64,000 nucleotides of DNA from Aedes albopictus (Eukaryota; Arthropoda; Insecta; Diptera; Culicidae), in NCBI RefSeq assembly GCF_035046485.1, contig NC_085138.1, positions 275,261,694 to 275,325,693 of the forward strand, written 5' to 3'. Made by a program: the position numbers and the translations under genes. The notes below the pieces were generated by a model. The model ran no database searches, was not told the origin of the DNA, and was given only the letters and a program-made list of their open reading frames with translations. This document shows positions 11,644 through 22,974 of this stretch, one piece after another. The stretch's first letter is position 1, and each line of letters begins with the position of its first letter.

Positions 11644-12790
11644 AACGGTAGGAGAGACTGGGGAGACTTGATCCCTTTGTCTTAATTTACTTGAAACTTT
11701 AAGAAAAACACAAAACTAGGTCCGATTTCCATAAAGAATGGCAGGTAAACATCTATTGCAAGTTAATACACAATAGAAAGCCTTTAAATTATTGTTAAAG
11801 TTTTCAAAACTGTGTTTTTATGGAGGCATGTCTTATGATGTATTTTTCAAAAATGGGTGACACTTGATCCCCCTTTGAGCACATGGTTTATTTAAAGGGA
11901 AAATAATTCCAGAGTCTTCTTATTTGTTTTCTTTTCGAGTTTTCTTGTATTTTCGATGAATATGGTGTGTTTGAAATTGTAAGATTTCCTTAAATTTTCA
12001 AGGATATGCCGTATTTTCAAAATGGGGAGACTTGATCCCCCTTTTTATGGTTTGTACTAAAGTTATAATTATCTGACACATTTTATCGTTGATTAGGCTA
12101 AAATTCCAAGTAAATAGAGGCTTCCGAATAGATTTTTTTTTCACATTTATAATGTGTGTGTAATCCTCGAAGGATCAAGTCTCCCCATGTCACTGTTGTG
12201 TATACTAAGCTGAATTTATTAAAATATGTTAACAACAACCTTATCTGGATAAATAAATTTGAAAGTATTTTATTTAAACTATGTGATGTGAAATTTTGAC
12301 AAGATTTGGTTCAACTTTCACAAAGGTATTGAGATTTTTCGGAATCGCCTAAAAGATTTCTGAAGGACTGAAAACAAACCATCAGCCGTTAAAAAATAAT
12401 GCAATGTATATTCGAAATCACTTGTAGCCACAACATAGTCGTTTGTCCAGGAGTAGTTTTGGGAAAATTATGCTAGAAGAAAAATGTTTTTGATTCCGAG
12501 AAAATATGGGGGGAAGAAGTCTCCCGAGGGATCAAGTCTCCTCAGTCTCCCCTAACGGTAGGCTTCTGGATCTTGTGTTTGCTAATCTACCGGAACACTT
12601 GGATCTGGTAGTGCCTACAATTCCGCTGCTAACGATAGACGAACATCATGCAGTTTTGCTTTTGGAAGTAAGTAGCGAGCACTCCATTCGGCCTGATGAA
12701 GGTTTCGACAATACATATCAACTACGACTTCAACCGGTGTGACTTTGTAACCGTTCGTAAACTGTTCACGAGGAATTGTAAAAGCGCGGT
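11605..12790 (+). pseudogene. Jockey-like non-LTR endonuclease fragment, interrupted
   Basis: Right of the 0.9-kb insertion the frame reads NGRLLDLVFANLPEHLDLVV followed by a TIDEHHAVLLLEV phrase. This matches the end of APE-type endonucleases of Jockey-clade elements, where the Asp-x-x-His is catalytic (here DEHH). Left of the insertion the same frame continues for a few codons (SGEGIS). After about 12742 the frame breaks, but a YDFNRCDF phrase typical of the spacer before RT is visible in another frame. It is dead. Confidence 0.65.
11650..12553. mobile_element. 0.9-kb TIR element splitting an endonuclease fragment
   Basis: The left end is AGGAGAGACTGGGGAGACTT. The right end, read on the minus strand, is AGGGGAGACTGAGGAGACTT. 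AACGGT at 11644-11649 and again at 12554-12559 is the probable target duplication (the match extends to AACGGTAGG with part of the terminus). Internal copies of the GGGGAGACTTGATCCC word occur near 12022-12040 and 12172-12187. There is no coding region. Confidence 0.8.
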
Positions 12791-14098
12791 GGTTTAAGCG
12801 CCGCTCTCAAAGAGAGACCGGTCATGTTTAATGTTGCCCGACTTTGCTAGAGACTTTGTCACTAAGGGACGGTTTAGAACGGTTAATGAAAAAAAAACGG
12901 CAGAAAACTCCAACTCTTTCATAGGCTAAAAGAACCCTAAGCAAACCTAGGATACCTGCTTGCTTATCCGAGCGAAAATAATTGGACCAAAACGAAACGG
13001 ACTGTAGTGAGTATGTTTATTCCAAAAGCAATGTGAAACGTAACGGAATTGAACTAATTTCAAAAACATTAACTATTAATTTTAACAACTTCATTCGTAT
13101 TGGAAGTGAAAAATTCGTAACGAAATGGAAAAAAGAGCAAACATTGCCATGTAACTAAAAGCTCTTCACATACCTGCGCAGGTTTTGGTGTTGCGATGCT
13201 CGATGACGGGATGGCGTAGCTCGACAACTTAACGATGGCGAATACCTCGATGCCCGACATTGGCGACAGCAGAATGGCGGCTGCCGACGAGTCCGTGCTG
13301 CGATTTGGCGCGCAGCGTCGATAAATGGATCCGTGTGCGGTATGGCCGAACTACCGATGCGCACGGAGGGGCGGCTGGACGGAAGTTTCCCATTGTTGGA
13401 CGAACGAATGGGCTTCGGCGGATGCCGAACGATTCCCGGGATGATCTTTCTCCGGTCAACAAAGGAGCAACAGAGCCCAGCGACCCGGTTTCGCGTACTA
13501 TGCTTCCATCTATGACCAAGCGGAGAATGTTGCGACCCCTATCTCCCTGGATATGAACGGGTATGTGGCGTGCAATTAGCGACACGCTGCTACGAACCGA
13601 CTCTCGTTAACTTCGGCCCAGGAGGTATGGCGGAAACGGGCCTTACCGTCGGTGATTGGCAGCCGGCTGGAATACTTCGCCACTAGGATGATTGAGCGAC
13701 TTCACTCGCGCCTCCGTTTGACTGCCTTCTAGAAGGCGAGCCTTTGCTATGCACACTGGTCGCAACGATGGCTCACGGACGAAACTGGCGGCTCAATCCG
13801 CCAACGAAACCCCGATTCAGCGAGGGATACCGCCGAACGACGACGGAAAACCAACCGTACGAAAAAAGCGCTAAGCGCAACACGTCCAACAAGAATTCAC
13901 GTTAATCTTAAGCACTCTTTAATTTAATTAGAAATAATTACCTTGCTTTCGTAGTTAGCTCCGTATTCAATAAAAAAATCAGCAGAATTCGCGTAATTTC
14001 GGACCTCGGTCCTCTAAACGAGATAGAAAGTCACAACAACGTTTTACATCACTTTCAAATTTTGAAACAAACTCACTACTTTTACCATCGATTTCAAA
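12791..14098. other. GC-rich stretch without assigned gene
   Basis: The region 13180-13880 is distinctly GC-rich and has overlapping open frames on both strands (13260-13556 plus, 13229-13585 minus) full of Arg, Pro and Ser. They are mutually exclusive and show no recognised domain. This could be remains of a retrotransposon gag or a decayed GC-rich gene. After 13910 the sequence returns to AT-rich without features. Confidence 0.35.
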
Positions 14099-14100
14099 TA

Positions 14101-15021
14101 CAGGGGATAGACAAAATGATCGGGACAGGCAAAATTTTTACTTTCCAAAAAATGTTCAACTAGCTGTAACTTTTCGAAAAGTGCATCAAATATTCTCAAA
14201 TTTTTACTGTAAGTTCTTCAACTAGTTGTGTATCAGAGGACAAAATTTGGGAAAGATCGGACAATTCTTCACGAAGTTATAAAGATTTTTGAAAAAGGTA
14301 AAATTATCCGAAAGCCAACTTTGAGATGTTATATCTCCGGATTCAATGAACCGATTGTAAAGAAATTTTGACCATTCATGACTTATATAATGAACTCTGG
14401 AAAACATTTGACTTAACTTGAAATTTTTAACAAGCGAAAAAGTTATAGGGATTTTATTTTTTTCACGATTTTTTAGTAAATTGGTCTATTTTTAATATGC
14501 ATCCCATTACTTTTTCAATTTATTGGCGGCTATGTTGTTACTTTCCTTCAAAACGCATTTATGTATAAGTCAATTAGACGGAAACTAAATGAACTATAAT
14601 TTGCATCTTGAATTTTGAAACAATGTTGATGTTTTGGATAATTTGGTGTTTTATTGGAAAAATAATCTAATCGTTATAATTTTCTTCCGTGTTAAGAATA
14701 TTAAGTTAAGTCAATGGTTTTTCATAGCTCATTATATAAGTCGTAAATGGTCAAAATTTCATTGCATTCGGTTCATTGAATCCGGAGATATAACAGCTCA
14801 AATTTGGCTGTCGGATAATTTTACCTTTTTCAAAAATCTTTATAACTTCGTGAAGAATTGTCCGATCTTTTCCAAATTTTGTCCACTGATACACAACTAG
14901 TTGAGGAACTTACAGTAAAAATCTGAAAATATTTGATGCACTTTTCGAAAAGTTACAGTTAATTGAACATTTTTTGAAAAGTGAAAATTTTGCCTGTCCC
15001 GATCATTTTGTCTATCCCCTG
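14101..15021. mobile_element. 921-bp foldback element, TA target
   Basis: Long inverted repeats of over 400 bp each: the left arm starts CAGGGGATAGACAAAATGAT and the right arm ends with its complement. TA flanks both ends (14099-14100, 15022-15023). The arms leave only a short central spacer near 14540. CAG ends with TA duplication suggest a pogo/Tc1-mariner relative. The open frame in each arm is the same sequence read in mirror orientation and is not a gene. Confidence 0.9.
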
Positions 15022-15094
15022 TACTTATGTGTACCATAATTAACTTAAATTAACTTCATCTTGTTTTGATTATAGGATTCGACTGGATGACTGT

Positions 15095-15551
15095 TGAATT
15101 TTCCTAGAGAATTTCGGCTTGCAGTCTGATAAATTGCGTTGATTAATTGTTTATCATCGCCGACGTTTCGGCGTATACACGGATACCAGTACACACGGAT
15201 AAACAGCTGATCAGTAGAGGCGACCATCTGCACCGGCAGGTAGTACCCGTGCGCCAGCTAGGGATTTCCCAAATCCGATCGGAACGAATGGCCCAAACGT
15301 GTACCAGACGGCGTGACCCTTTTCAACCCGACAGTTTTAAATTTGAACAAAATTGTGTAACTTGTTGATTAGCGTATCGAGTGAGTTTGTGTAATGTAAT
15401 TTTTATGTGTTTAATGTTAATTTGTGCCAATTTTAATAAAATATGTAGGCCCTGAAGATGGTCCAATAACCGGACCGAAACGTCGGCGATGATAAACAAT
15501 TAATCAACGCAATTTATCAGACTGCAAGCCGAAATTCTCTAGGAAAATTCA
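15095..15551. mobile_element. Penelope-like inverted repeat unit
   Basis: Perfect 77-bp inverted repeats at 15095-15171 and 15475-15551 enclose about 300 bp. The inner edge carries CCGAAACGTCGGCGATGATA next to CTGAAGATGGTCC. This combination is typical of the terminal repeats of Penelope-like elements, which often occur inverted and carry hammerhead ribozyme cores. No reverse transcriptase is present, so the copy is non-autonomous. The element class is inferred from the motif. Confidence 0.6.
15452..15480 (+). ncRNA. Hammerhead-ribozyme-like core
   Basis: CTGAAGA (15452-15458) fits the conserved CUGANGA box. GGTCC (15460-15464) and GGACC (15472-15476) can pair as stem II. GAAA (15477-15480) follows directly. 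Stem I, stem III and the cleavage triplet could not be set convincingly by eye, so activity is unproven. Confidence 0.45.
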
Positions 15552-15555
15552 TTAA

Positions 15556-15984
15556 CTTCATCTCCACTTTGAACTTAACTCGAACTCGAATATAAATAGA
15601 ATATCCATCCGACTACTGAGAATTTATCTTGCGCACTTCTGCTTTCCAGCCGTACTTGTAGCGAAATGACCGAGTTAAAATATTACTTGCGCCTAGAAAC
15701 TGTGCCGCTTTTCAAAAGTCCCACTGTTGAAATAAATTACTTATTATTGAAAATCGCGCCAACATTTTCTGTATGGTGATTTTTAATGCATGGCGACAAA
15801 TTTGCAGTGCGACTGTAATTCGCCAGAAAATAGATAAGAGTCATGTGCATTGCGGTATGAAAGTTCAAACCACGAAAGCTTTTACAAACACTACGACATA
15901 CATGAGCATTCCTTATCGTCAACATAAATACAACATTAATTGAAATTACTTTTATTCTATTTATTTGTTTTATTTCAATAAATT
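15556..15984. other. No gene recognised
   Basis: AT-rich intervening sequence. A TATAAATAG word occurs near 15591, but nothing downstream supports a promoter. Confidence 0.4.
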
Positions 15985-16449
15985 TTACTTAAAAATCACA
16001 AAACGTTACAACTTCAACGAACTGCGGGAAGCATTTGCCGCAACTGAGTGGATTGTAGTGCAGCGCAACGCAACAGTTGACAGAACTGTTTCAGCATTCT
16101 TCGAAAGATTACATGCTATTTGCTACGATTTCGTGCCTCGTAGACGACGAACTTCCAGTTCACTCTTTTACAATCCGCGGTGGACTTCTGAGCTTCGACA
16201 TCTTCGGAACCTGTGACACACTAGTTTAGCACCCTGCGCAGAGATGCGAATCGTCAGCATTCGCGCATCATTGAACACCGAGACCCTACCGCGACAAAAA
16301 TATTCGCACTCCATCAGACACGCGACGTTGCGACATCGCCACCTACTCAAAAAAGCGCGTAGTCGCAACTTCCTCTCCAAATCTGAAAATGACAGACCCA
16401 GCCTCCGTGAGTTGGAGGAAACGTACAAAACAGTCACGCTATCAACTTA
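15985..16449 (+). pseudogene. Jockey-like non-LTR fragment, left part
   Basis: A plus frame begins YNFNELREAFAATEW and continues through a region rich in Arg and Trp (FFERLHAICYDFVPRRRRT, NPRWTSELRHLRNL). After one stop it continues in another frame as KKARSRNFLSKSEND and LRELEETYKTVTLST. This is the typical spacer between endonuclease and RT of Jockey-clade elements. It stops at 16449. Its last 87 bases recur identically at 22975, where the element continues. Confidence 0.7.
16363..16449 (+). repeat. 87-bp direct repeat, left copy
   Basis: Identical over all 87 bases to 22975-23061. It starts TCGCAACTTCCTCTCC and ends CACGCTATCAACTTA. Both copies lie in the Jockey-like fragment and bracket a 6.5-kb block. 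Confidence 0.95.
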
Positions 16450-16453
16450 TGTA

Positions 16454-17778
16454 CTGATTTATCGACCGTATTCTATAATTAACTTGATGATTTTGTGGCT
16501 ATATCGGTCTCTTTCTACTCATAAGTATAAGGGAGTAGAGATCAAAGTGGATAATGAAATGATAGATATGATAGAATTCGCTAGGTAGCGAACAAGTGTG
16601 AAAATTTTTATAGAAGGTGAAATTAGGCAAGTAGGCCATGTATTGAACGAATACATCGAATGCGTGAAACTTCTGCCGTGCGACCTGTGCTTTTAAACAG
16701 ATCGGCTTGGTTGGTAGTTTTCATACCACCTTACCAAGACTGGCAAAAGTTTCAGGCACCCGACTGCCTAATGTATTGTTCTGTTTTCATCACAAATTCT
16801 ATCGATCGGTAGCTTTTTCGGAATTCGCACTCCGTTCATAGGGGTATGCCTATATCGCGGCGTGTTCTTCCTATTAGCTTTTTCGATCTTATAGGGTAGA
16901 ACACTTTTTCTTTTTGAGCCAAACTTTTCATATCATATGCTGATTTATCGACCGTATTCTATTAATAACTTGATGATTTTGTGGCTATATCGGTCTCTTT
17001 CTACTCATAGTATAAGGGAGTAGAGATCAAAGTGGATAATGAAATGATAGATATGATAGAATTCGCTAGGTAGCGAACAAGTGTGAAAATTTTTATAGAA
17101 GGTGAAATTAGGCAAGTAGGCCATGTATTGAACGAATACATCGAATGCGTGAAACTTCTGCCGTGCGACCTGTGCTTTTAAACAGATCGGCTTGGTTGGT
17201 AGTTTTCATACCACCTTACCAAGACTGGCAAAAGTTTCAGGCACCCGACTGCCTAATGTATTGTTCTGTTTTCATCACAAATTCTATCGATCGGTAGCTT
17301 TTTCGGAATTCGCACTCCGTTCATAGGGGTATGCCTATATCGCGGCGTGTTCTTCCTATTAGCTTTTTCGATCTTATAGGATAGAACACTTTTTCTTTTT
17401 GAGCCAAACTTTTCATATCATATGCTGATTTATCGACCGTATTCTATTAATAACTTGATGATTTTGTGGCTATATCGGTCTCTTTCTACTCATAGTATAA
17501 GGGAGTAGAGATCAAAGTGGATAATGAAATGATAGATATGATAGAATTCGCTAGGTAGCGAACAAGTGTGAAAATTTTATAGAAGGTGAAATTAGGCAAG
17601 TAGGCCTTGTATTGAACGAATACATCGAATGCGTGCCGTGCGACCTGTGCTTTTAAACAGATCGGCTTGGATGGTAGTTCATACCACCTTACCAAGACTG
17701 GCAAAAGTTTCAGGCACCCGACTGCCTATGTATTGTTCTGTTTTCATCACAAATTCTATCGATCGGTAGCTTTTTCGG
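16454..17778 (+). repeat. 485-bp tandem repeat, about 2.7 copies
   Basis: Units begin CTGATTTATCGACCGTATTC at 16454, 16940 and 17425 (spacing 486 and 485). They are nearly identical. The third has small deletions and is cut at GGTAGCTTTTTCGG (17778). Each unit contains a hairpin-forming CTTGGTTGGTAGTTTTCATACC stretch (first 20 bases given by CTTGGTTGGTAGTTTTCATA). No coding or tRNA similarity was recognised. Confidence 0.9.
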
Positions 17779-18338
17779 GATAAAACTATGGAGTAATTTT
17801 ACACCATGAAAATATCGCATAGAAAACTACAAGAGTTCAAAACATGTTTGAAATACTGAAATCCCTCTGGAGAAAAATAGGACAAAACACCATTTGCTCC
17901 TGGAGATTTGAAGTAAGCAGAGCGTTTTAGTGCCCACTAAGTCAATTGTATAGCTATAATTCTCTAGCAGAATCTAAAGATCCGTAACTATACAAAAGAC
18001 TGGTTTATCCGAAGATATTTTGAACTTGAACAGATCAGAGTTCCATTCAGAAATACCTCTTGCGGTCCGCACAGACCGCAGAGGACAAGCTTCTTTCAAA
18101 GCAATAGTTATGGTATACCACAATGAAGGGCGTTGTAGGTACAAAACCACAATGAAACTTTCTTGGAGTAGTAATGGAAGCGAGTTATCTATAAAATGTG
18201 ATCGCTACCAATTAGTACAGGTTCCCTAACCCTAGTTTATTGAGCAGGGACGCCTGAATACGCAAATTTTGCGAAGGAACACTAAAAAGTGCAAAGAAGG
18301 TCAAATGGGGACTCCTCATCTTTTTAGGTTGGCTCGCC
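17779..18338. other. No separate gene recognised
   Basis: AT-rich sequence just upstream of the THAP remnant; it could include its former promoter or 5' region. A frame open from 18258 into the THAP exon has no ATG. Confidence 0.4.
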
Positions 18339-18727
18339 ATAGAAAAAGTATGCTGCATCGAAAGATGCAGGAACCAATCGAAAGCATCCATCCCACCACA
18401 CACTGTGGTCTCCCTGTACCGTTTCCCTCAGGATGATTACTGGTAAGTACATGTATTACTGTATAAAAGCGAGTATTATTTTCTTTTTAATTTTAGCTCG
18501 AATATGTGGAGAGAGTTCTGCCGTGAAAACGGAACTACAGTAACCGGAAATATGGAGCATCGCCGCATTTGCTCTCGGCATTTTGATGACGAGGTATGCA
18601 AGGATCAATCAGATGTTTCGAAAGGATATGTAACAGTAAACATTGTTGTCTAAAAGAGTCCACCAATAAGTTGTTCGGCTTACTCGGTATTAATGTTATA
18701 CCGTAAACCGGAATCTAATCTGAAGTA

Positions 18728-20300
18728 CCGTCGTTGGGGGTGAGAATGGGTCAAAAAACGACACTCACAGATTGATTGTTAAATAAACAAATGCAATTGA
18801 AGTCGGAATAACTTTTTATTTGGTATGTATACTTTTCTATGTGTTAATGATAGTTTAGCAGGAAAGTATCACATTATATGAATTGCTTACTAAACTACTA
18901 ATGATTGAAAAATTGACCCTATCTCACCCCTTAGAGGGGGTGAGAATAGGTCAAAGTATTCGAAATCGCCTAATTAAGAATAAGTTAATTTTATTGATCA
19001 TATCTATTAGGAATTTAGTACCGGTAGTACCGGTACCAAAAATACCGGTATTATCGACAATTTTTTGGTACCGAAATACCAGTACTGACTGAACCTTGGT
19101 ACCGGTACCTCCGGTACCGTAAAATATCTCCCAAAATGCTGAAATCCTGTCATTAGTATACTGCCTCCACTCGCATAACAGTCCCATATGAATAGGAAAC
19201 CCCGTAAATATAGTACTGTTATGCGAGTGGGAGCAGTATAACCAGTATGCAATAGAAATAAACGAAAAAAATTTCAAACCAAGTACTTTGACAAACAAAC
19301 ATTTCATATTTGCAACCTTTCTGCAAATCCAGGATATTATAGCAATGATTGGATTAATGAACGCTGAATTTTGGAAATGGATAAGCTTGTTATAGAATTA
19401 AACTCACATTATTAGACCCTCTCCCGCAATAACATCTAAACAGATTCATAAAGTTCAAGTTAAGTACTCAATAAGCAATTTCGTATGCAGCAATTCGACG
19501 TTCGTTTGCTTTCTGACATTGTGCCATGTTACCGGTTTTATATCCCCGGTATTTCCTGGGTCCCTCTACCGACTCGTAGTTTCGATATTTCCTTAAAATT
19601 TCAAAAATGAGTGGAAAAGAATAACGCTTTTAAGTCTATTTTGTGAGCTTTAGCTTAGCTGATGATTAGAGGAGCTGTCCAAACAAACACATGGGTTTAT
19701 TGTTATAAATGATTTTAGGCACTAAACGTATGAACTCACTCGCTTGACACTTGTTCGACAAATTTTCGAAAAAAGCGTGTTTTATGAAGATATGGTAAAC
19801 ATGACATCACTCTAACGTCAAATAGGGACTGGATAACTAGTTGAATTTTAAGTTAAGGTTATGTGCATTCGATGACTTGCGTGACCCAATCTCACCCCCA
19901 TTCTTAATATTTAGACATAGGGTCGAATATATTGAAGTTTTAAATAAAAAGAGCAATGACAGCCCGCTTTTTTCGTTGCATCAACCAGGTAATACCTACA
20001 GATAACCACTTATAAGAAAATTTATGGTTAGGTACTTGTGTGAAACATTACGAAGGAGAATTTTTTTTCAGTGTGATTTATTAGTAGTATCATCATATAA
20101 GTATAGCCACAAATTTAACAAAAAAACGATTATTGCTAAACATCTTATTCAGCACCATGACGCGTAAAAACATGTCCTCTTTGAAATATTATAATGTTTT
20201 CAATATAAATCAGCGATAGTTGATGAGCTATTTCAAATTTTATATTTCTCCGTTTTGACCCAATCTCACCTCCCAGACCCATTGTCACCCCCATCGACGG
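18728..20300. mobile_element. 1.57-kb TIR element in THAP intron, TA target
   Basis: The left end is CCGTCGTTGGGGGTGAGAAT. The right end, on minus, is CCGTCGATGGGGGTGACAAT. TA lies outside both (18726-18727, 20301-20302). The word recurs inside (18936-18955, 19886-19902, 20260-20272). The interior also holds a cluster of GGTACCGGTACC-like words (19018-19115) and a 22-bp-arm palindrome at 19163-19243 (CCACTCGCATAACAGT). There is no transposase. Confidence 0.85.
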
Positions 20301-20398
20301 TACCCAATATCGCTTTGCGCTGAAAAGATGAACGATTGATTACTCATTGTTGATTATCAATAGATCTGCTTTTCAGCGTAACTCGTAAGGGTCTGTCC

Positions 20399-20557
20399 AT
20401 AAACTACGTAGACTCGTAGGGGGGTCGGCAGGGTCTGGCCAAAGTCTACGCTCCATACAAATTTTGAAAATTTTGTATAAACAAAAGTCTACGGAGGGAG
20501 AGGGGGGGGGGGTCTGAGATTGCCCAAAATGAGTCTACGTAGTTTTTGGACAGCGTC
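20399..20557. mobile_element. Short MITE in THAP intron
   Basis: Ends GGGTCTGTCCATAAACTACG and its complement (ACGTAGTTTTTGGACAGCGTC, first 20 bases matter) enclose a G-rich and AT-rich centre. No clear target duplication. Related ends appear at 29128-29152 and 30230-30253. Confidence 0.8.
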
Positions 20558-20978
20558 TTATATGAATCTTCAGTTTCTTCTTTTGTGCTCTTAAAAATTC
20601 TTGGAAAAACGACTGATCAATTTCGACCGGAGATCGATTTGTGTGGTAACTAAAGCATCTGAGAAGTAATTATGTTTCTCAAACAATTTCAGGTTGAAAA
20701 GAAATGCTGTTCCTACGCTATTTGAGATTGAGCTGTTACAGGACGTACAATATTTGGAAATTCATAGAGAACAAGTGAAACAGAGTCTACGGATAGAAAA
20801 GTCCAAAAACTGAAGGTAAACCTAATTAAAAGCACCGTGAGGTCACCATTCACCGCTCGTTTCATACGATTTTCAAATATTTTTTTTTTTGTATATTTGC
20901 AGATAAGGAAGTCCTAAAGAAGGGAATACAGCTGAAAGATGTATTCAATATATAAGCTGATAAACTTTTTTTCCTATA

Positions 20979-21903
20979 GGGGTAGGCGGGGCATAATGAG
21001 CACCTTGTATTTTCTCTGTAAATCTTCAAATTAACAAAACAAATTGCTTGATTGTAGCCTTTTTATCTAAAATCTAATGAGTTGATGACAAAACATTAAT
21101 TAAAAAAAAATACGTTTACCTTAAAAAATTATTCGAAATGCTAAAAGTGGTCATGTACTGGGAAAATATTATAAGAATCAGGTGACCTAAAATAAGGTTT
21201 TGGGTATCGAAATCACAACTTAGTTGGCATCAATCGATTTTCTTGATACTCCCTAGGCCAATGAAATGTATTTGTAACACTTTTCAACTATTTGTATAAT
21301 TATTTTGTTGTAAAAATATGCTTCAAAGAGTTGGTAGTAGGGTGGGGCAGAATGAGCAACTAGTGAAAAATAATGAAAATGGTAAACATCATCAACAAAC
21401 AAATTTAAATTTTGGTTTTCTCTGTTTTGATACATATAGTAAGGTTTTGTCTGTAACTTTCAATTAATTAGCTTGAAAATTTCAGTATCTGTATATTATC
21501 ACCGTTTAAAAATTCCTCAATAGAAGACTAATTAGAACCCCACAGTTCCCTACAAATTAAACCCCGTAATCCTTCCAAATTCTCATTGATTGTTGCAGGT
21601 ATGCTTTATCATTGACAAGAATAGTCAATTAGCATTTGATTGTGTACAAAACTGATATTGATCATCCTGCCCCACCTAGGGTGCTCATTATGCCCCACCC
21701 CCAAAACGCAACTCGCGATTTTATGCGTTTCTAAAAACATAAAATTCTACAACATTTATAACTTTATTCGGAATTTCAACGATTAGCTTTTGTCAGTTAA
21801 GGTTCAAATGAGAATTGAACGTTGAAATTACACATTAGTTGCACTTAATTTACTGGATTTGGTGGCAAAATGCTTAAGCTGCTCATTATGCCCCGCCTAC
21901 CCC
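20979..21903. mobile_element. 925-bp TIR element with nested relative
   Basis: Both ends read GGGGTAGGCGGGGCATAATG inward, and TA flanks both (20977-20978, 21904-21905). Inside, 21339-21706 is bounded by a related inverted pair (GGGTGGGGCAGAATGAGCAA and GGGGTGGGGCATAATGAGCA). This suggests one element inserted into a cousin. No coding region. Confidence 0.8.
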
Positions 21904-21905
21904 TA

Positions 21906-22974
21906 CCGTATTGTAATTACTATTAAGGCTTACTATTTCATCATATTTGTTGCATTGATAGGTTTTAAGGATTTTTTTCAATTAGTTTTTTTGATTTTAA
22001 TATATGTTTGTTTAATGATTAATAAAAAAATACATATTACACCGCTAAGAAGCTCATGGTTGTTTTTCAATAAATTAAATCACAAAGAGAAACTCCTGGG
22101 AAGGGAAGCATTCCCACTTGCTTGATTTCAACGTAAAATGAATCAAACTCAGATGAATTCCGATGTCGCCAGTTTCGTGAATTATGAACACACTCTAAAG
22201 TTTCAATTATGACAAGCAAACTGACTTCGATAGCCCTTTTTCTATCATTAGAGTATTTTTTGCTAAATCCTGTTATTTTCTATTCACTTTGTTTGCTGCT
22301 CATAGCTAAGAATGAGGCTCTGTTCTTATTGCAATGCGATTGCAAGAAAAAGGATAAAAATACCGATGATTGCAAATGAAACCCAAATTTTTTCACCCGA
22401 CAGCGTCACGAGTCAAGCGGATCAAAACAATTTTCATGCTGAGGTTGTTGCCATAGACTATTGCCTAGCAAAGTTGATATGAAATGAGGTATTCCGGCAA
22501 ATGTCAAATTTGGGTACCGAGGACCGAATGCAGTACTAGAAGTGGTACCCAATAAAAGGCTGACTGTTACGACTTTATTTGGACTTTGGTAAGGGCGTAA
22601 TACTGTGGAGGACGCCCTAATTCTCCACAGGCTCCGTTTGTGGTTAGGTTTTTATTAGACCCCCCTAACCATTCATTCCTTGGCACGGTCAGCATAAAGC
22701 CGCATAACACCATGAATTAGGGGTCACCTCTTACCACTGGATCAGGCGGTCCGTAGTGTTATTCTTAGCCAATTGAGACAACCGCTACCGACACTACATA
22801 CCCAACAAACGTTTTTGCTGTATAAGAGTGGAACAAACCACTTTTAAGCAAACTTTAGCTTAAGAAACTGCTATTCAGCTAGTTCTGTTTCTTGGGTAAC
22901 TATTTAGGCTGATCGGGAAAAGAAGTTAACATTGATGGTTAACTTCCAAGCGAGCCCGAACAGCCCCAAAGACT
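21906..22974. other. No gene recognised; right part of the 6.5-kb block
   Basis: AT-rich to about 22550, then more even base composition (22560-22970, AGGACGCCCTAATTCTCC) that looks like an unidentified repeat. No exon or RNA gene seen. Confidence 0.4.

Larger units (their letters stand above)
18339..20813 (+). pseudogene. THAP zinc-finger gene remnant, three exons
   Basis: Exon 1 (about 18339-18442) reads VCCIERCRNQSK and YRFPQDDY. A 54-bp GT-AG intron (18443-18496) keeps the frame. Exon 2 (18497 to about 18640) reads MWREFCRENG and RRICSRHFDDE. Exon 3 (20693-20813, after acceptor ATTTCAG) reads RLKRNAVPTLFEIELLQDV to a stop. Together these show the C2CH zinc ligands (C-x3-C, then C-x2-H in ICSRH), the FP and W positions and the closing AVPTLF box that define THAP DNA-binding domains. 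The expected start codon is ATA, not ATG. No GT donor in exon 2 gives the phase exon 3 needs. The second intron holds two transposons. A further possible exon (KEVLKKGIQLKDVFNI) follows acceptor TTTGCAG at 20902. This is most likely a decayed THAP gene or P-element-type transposase N terminus. Confidence 0.75.

Noticed and set aside
13229..13585. 118-codon minus frame in GC-rich DNA
   Set aside because: Overlaps an equally open plus frame, has no domain, and GC-rich DNA has few stops by chance.
14222..14900. Two similar frames in opposite strands
   Set aside because: Mirror translations of the two arms of one foldback element.
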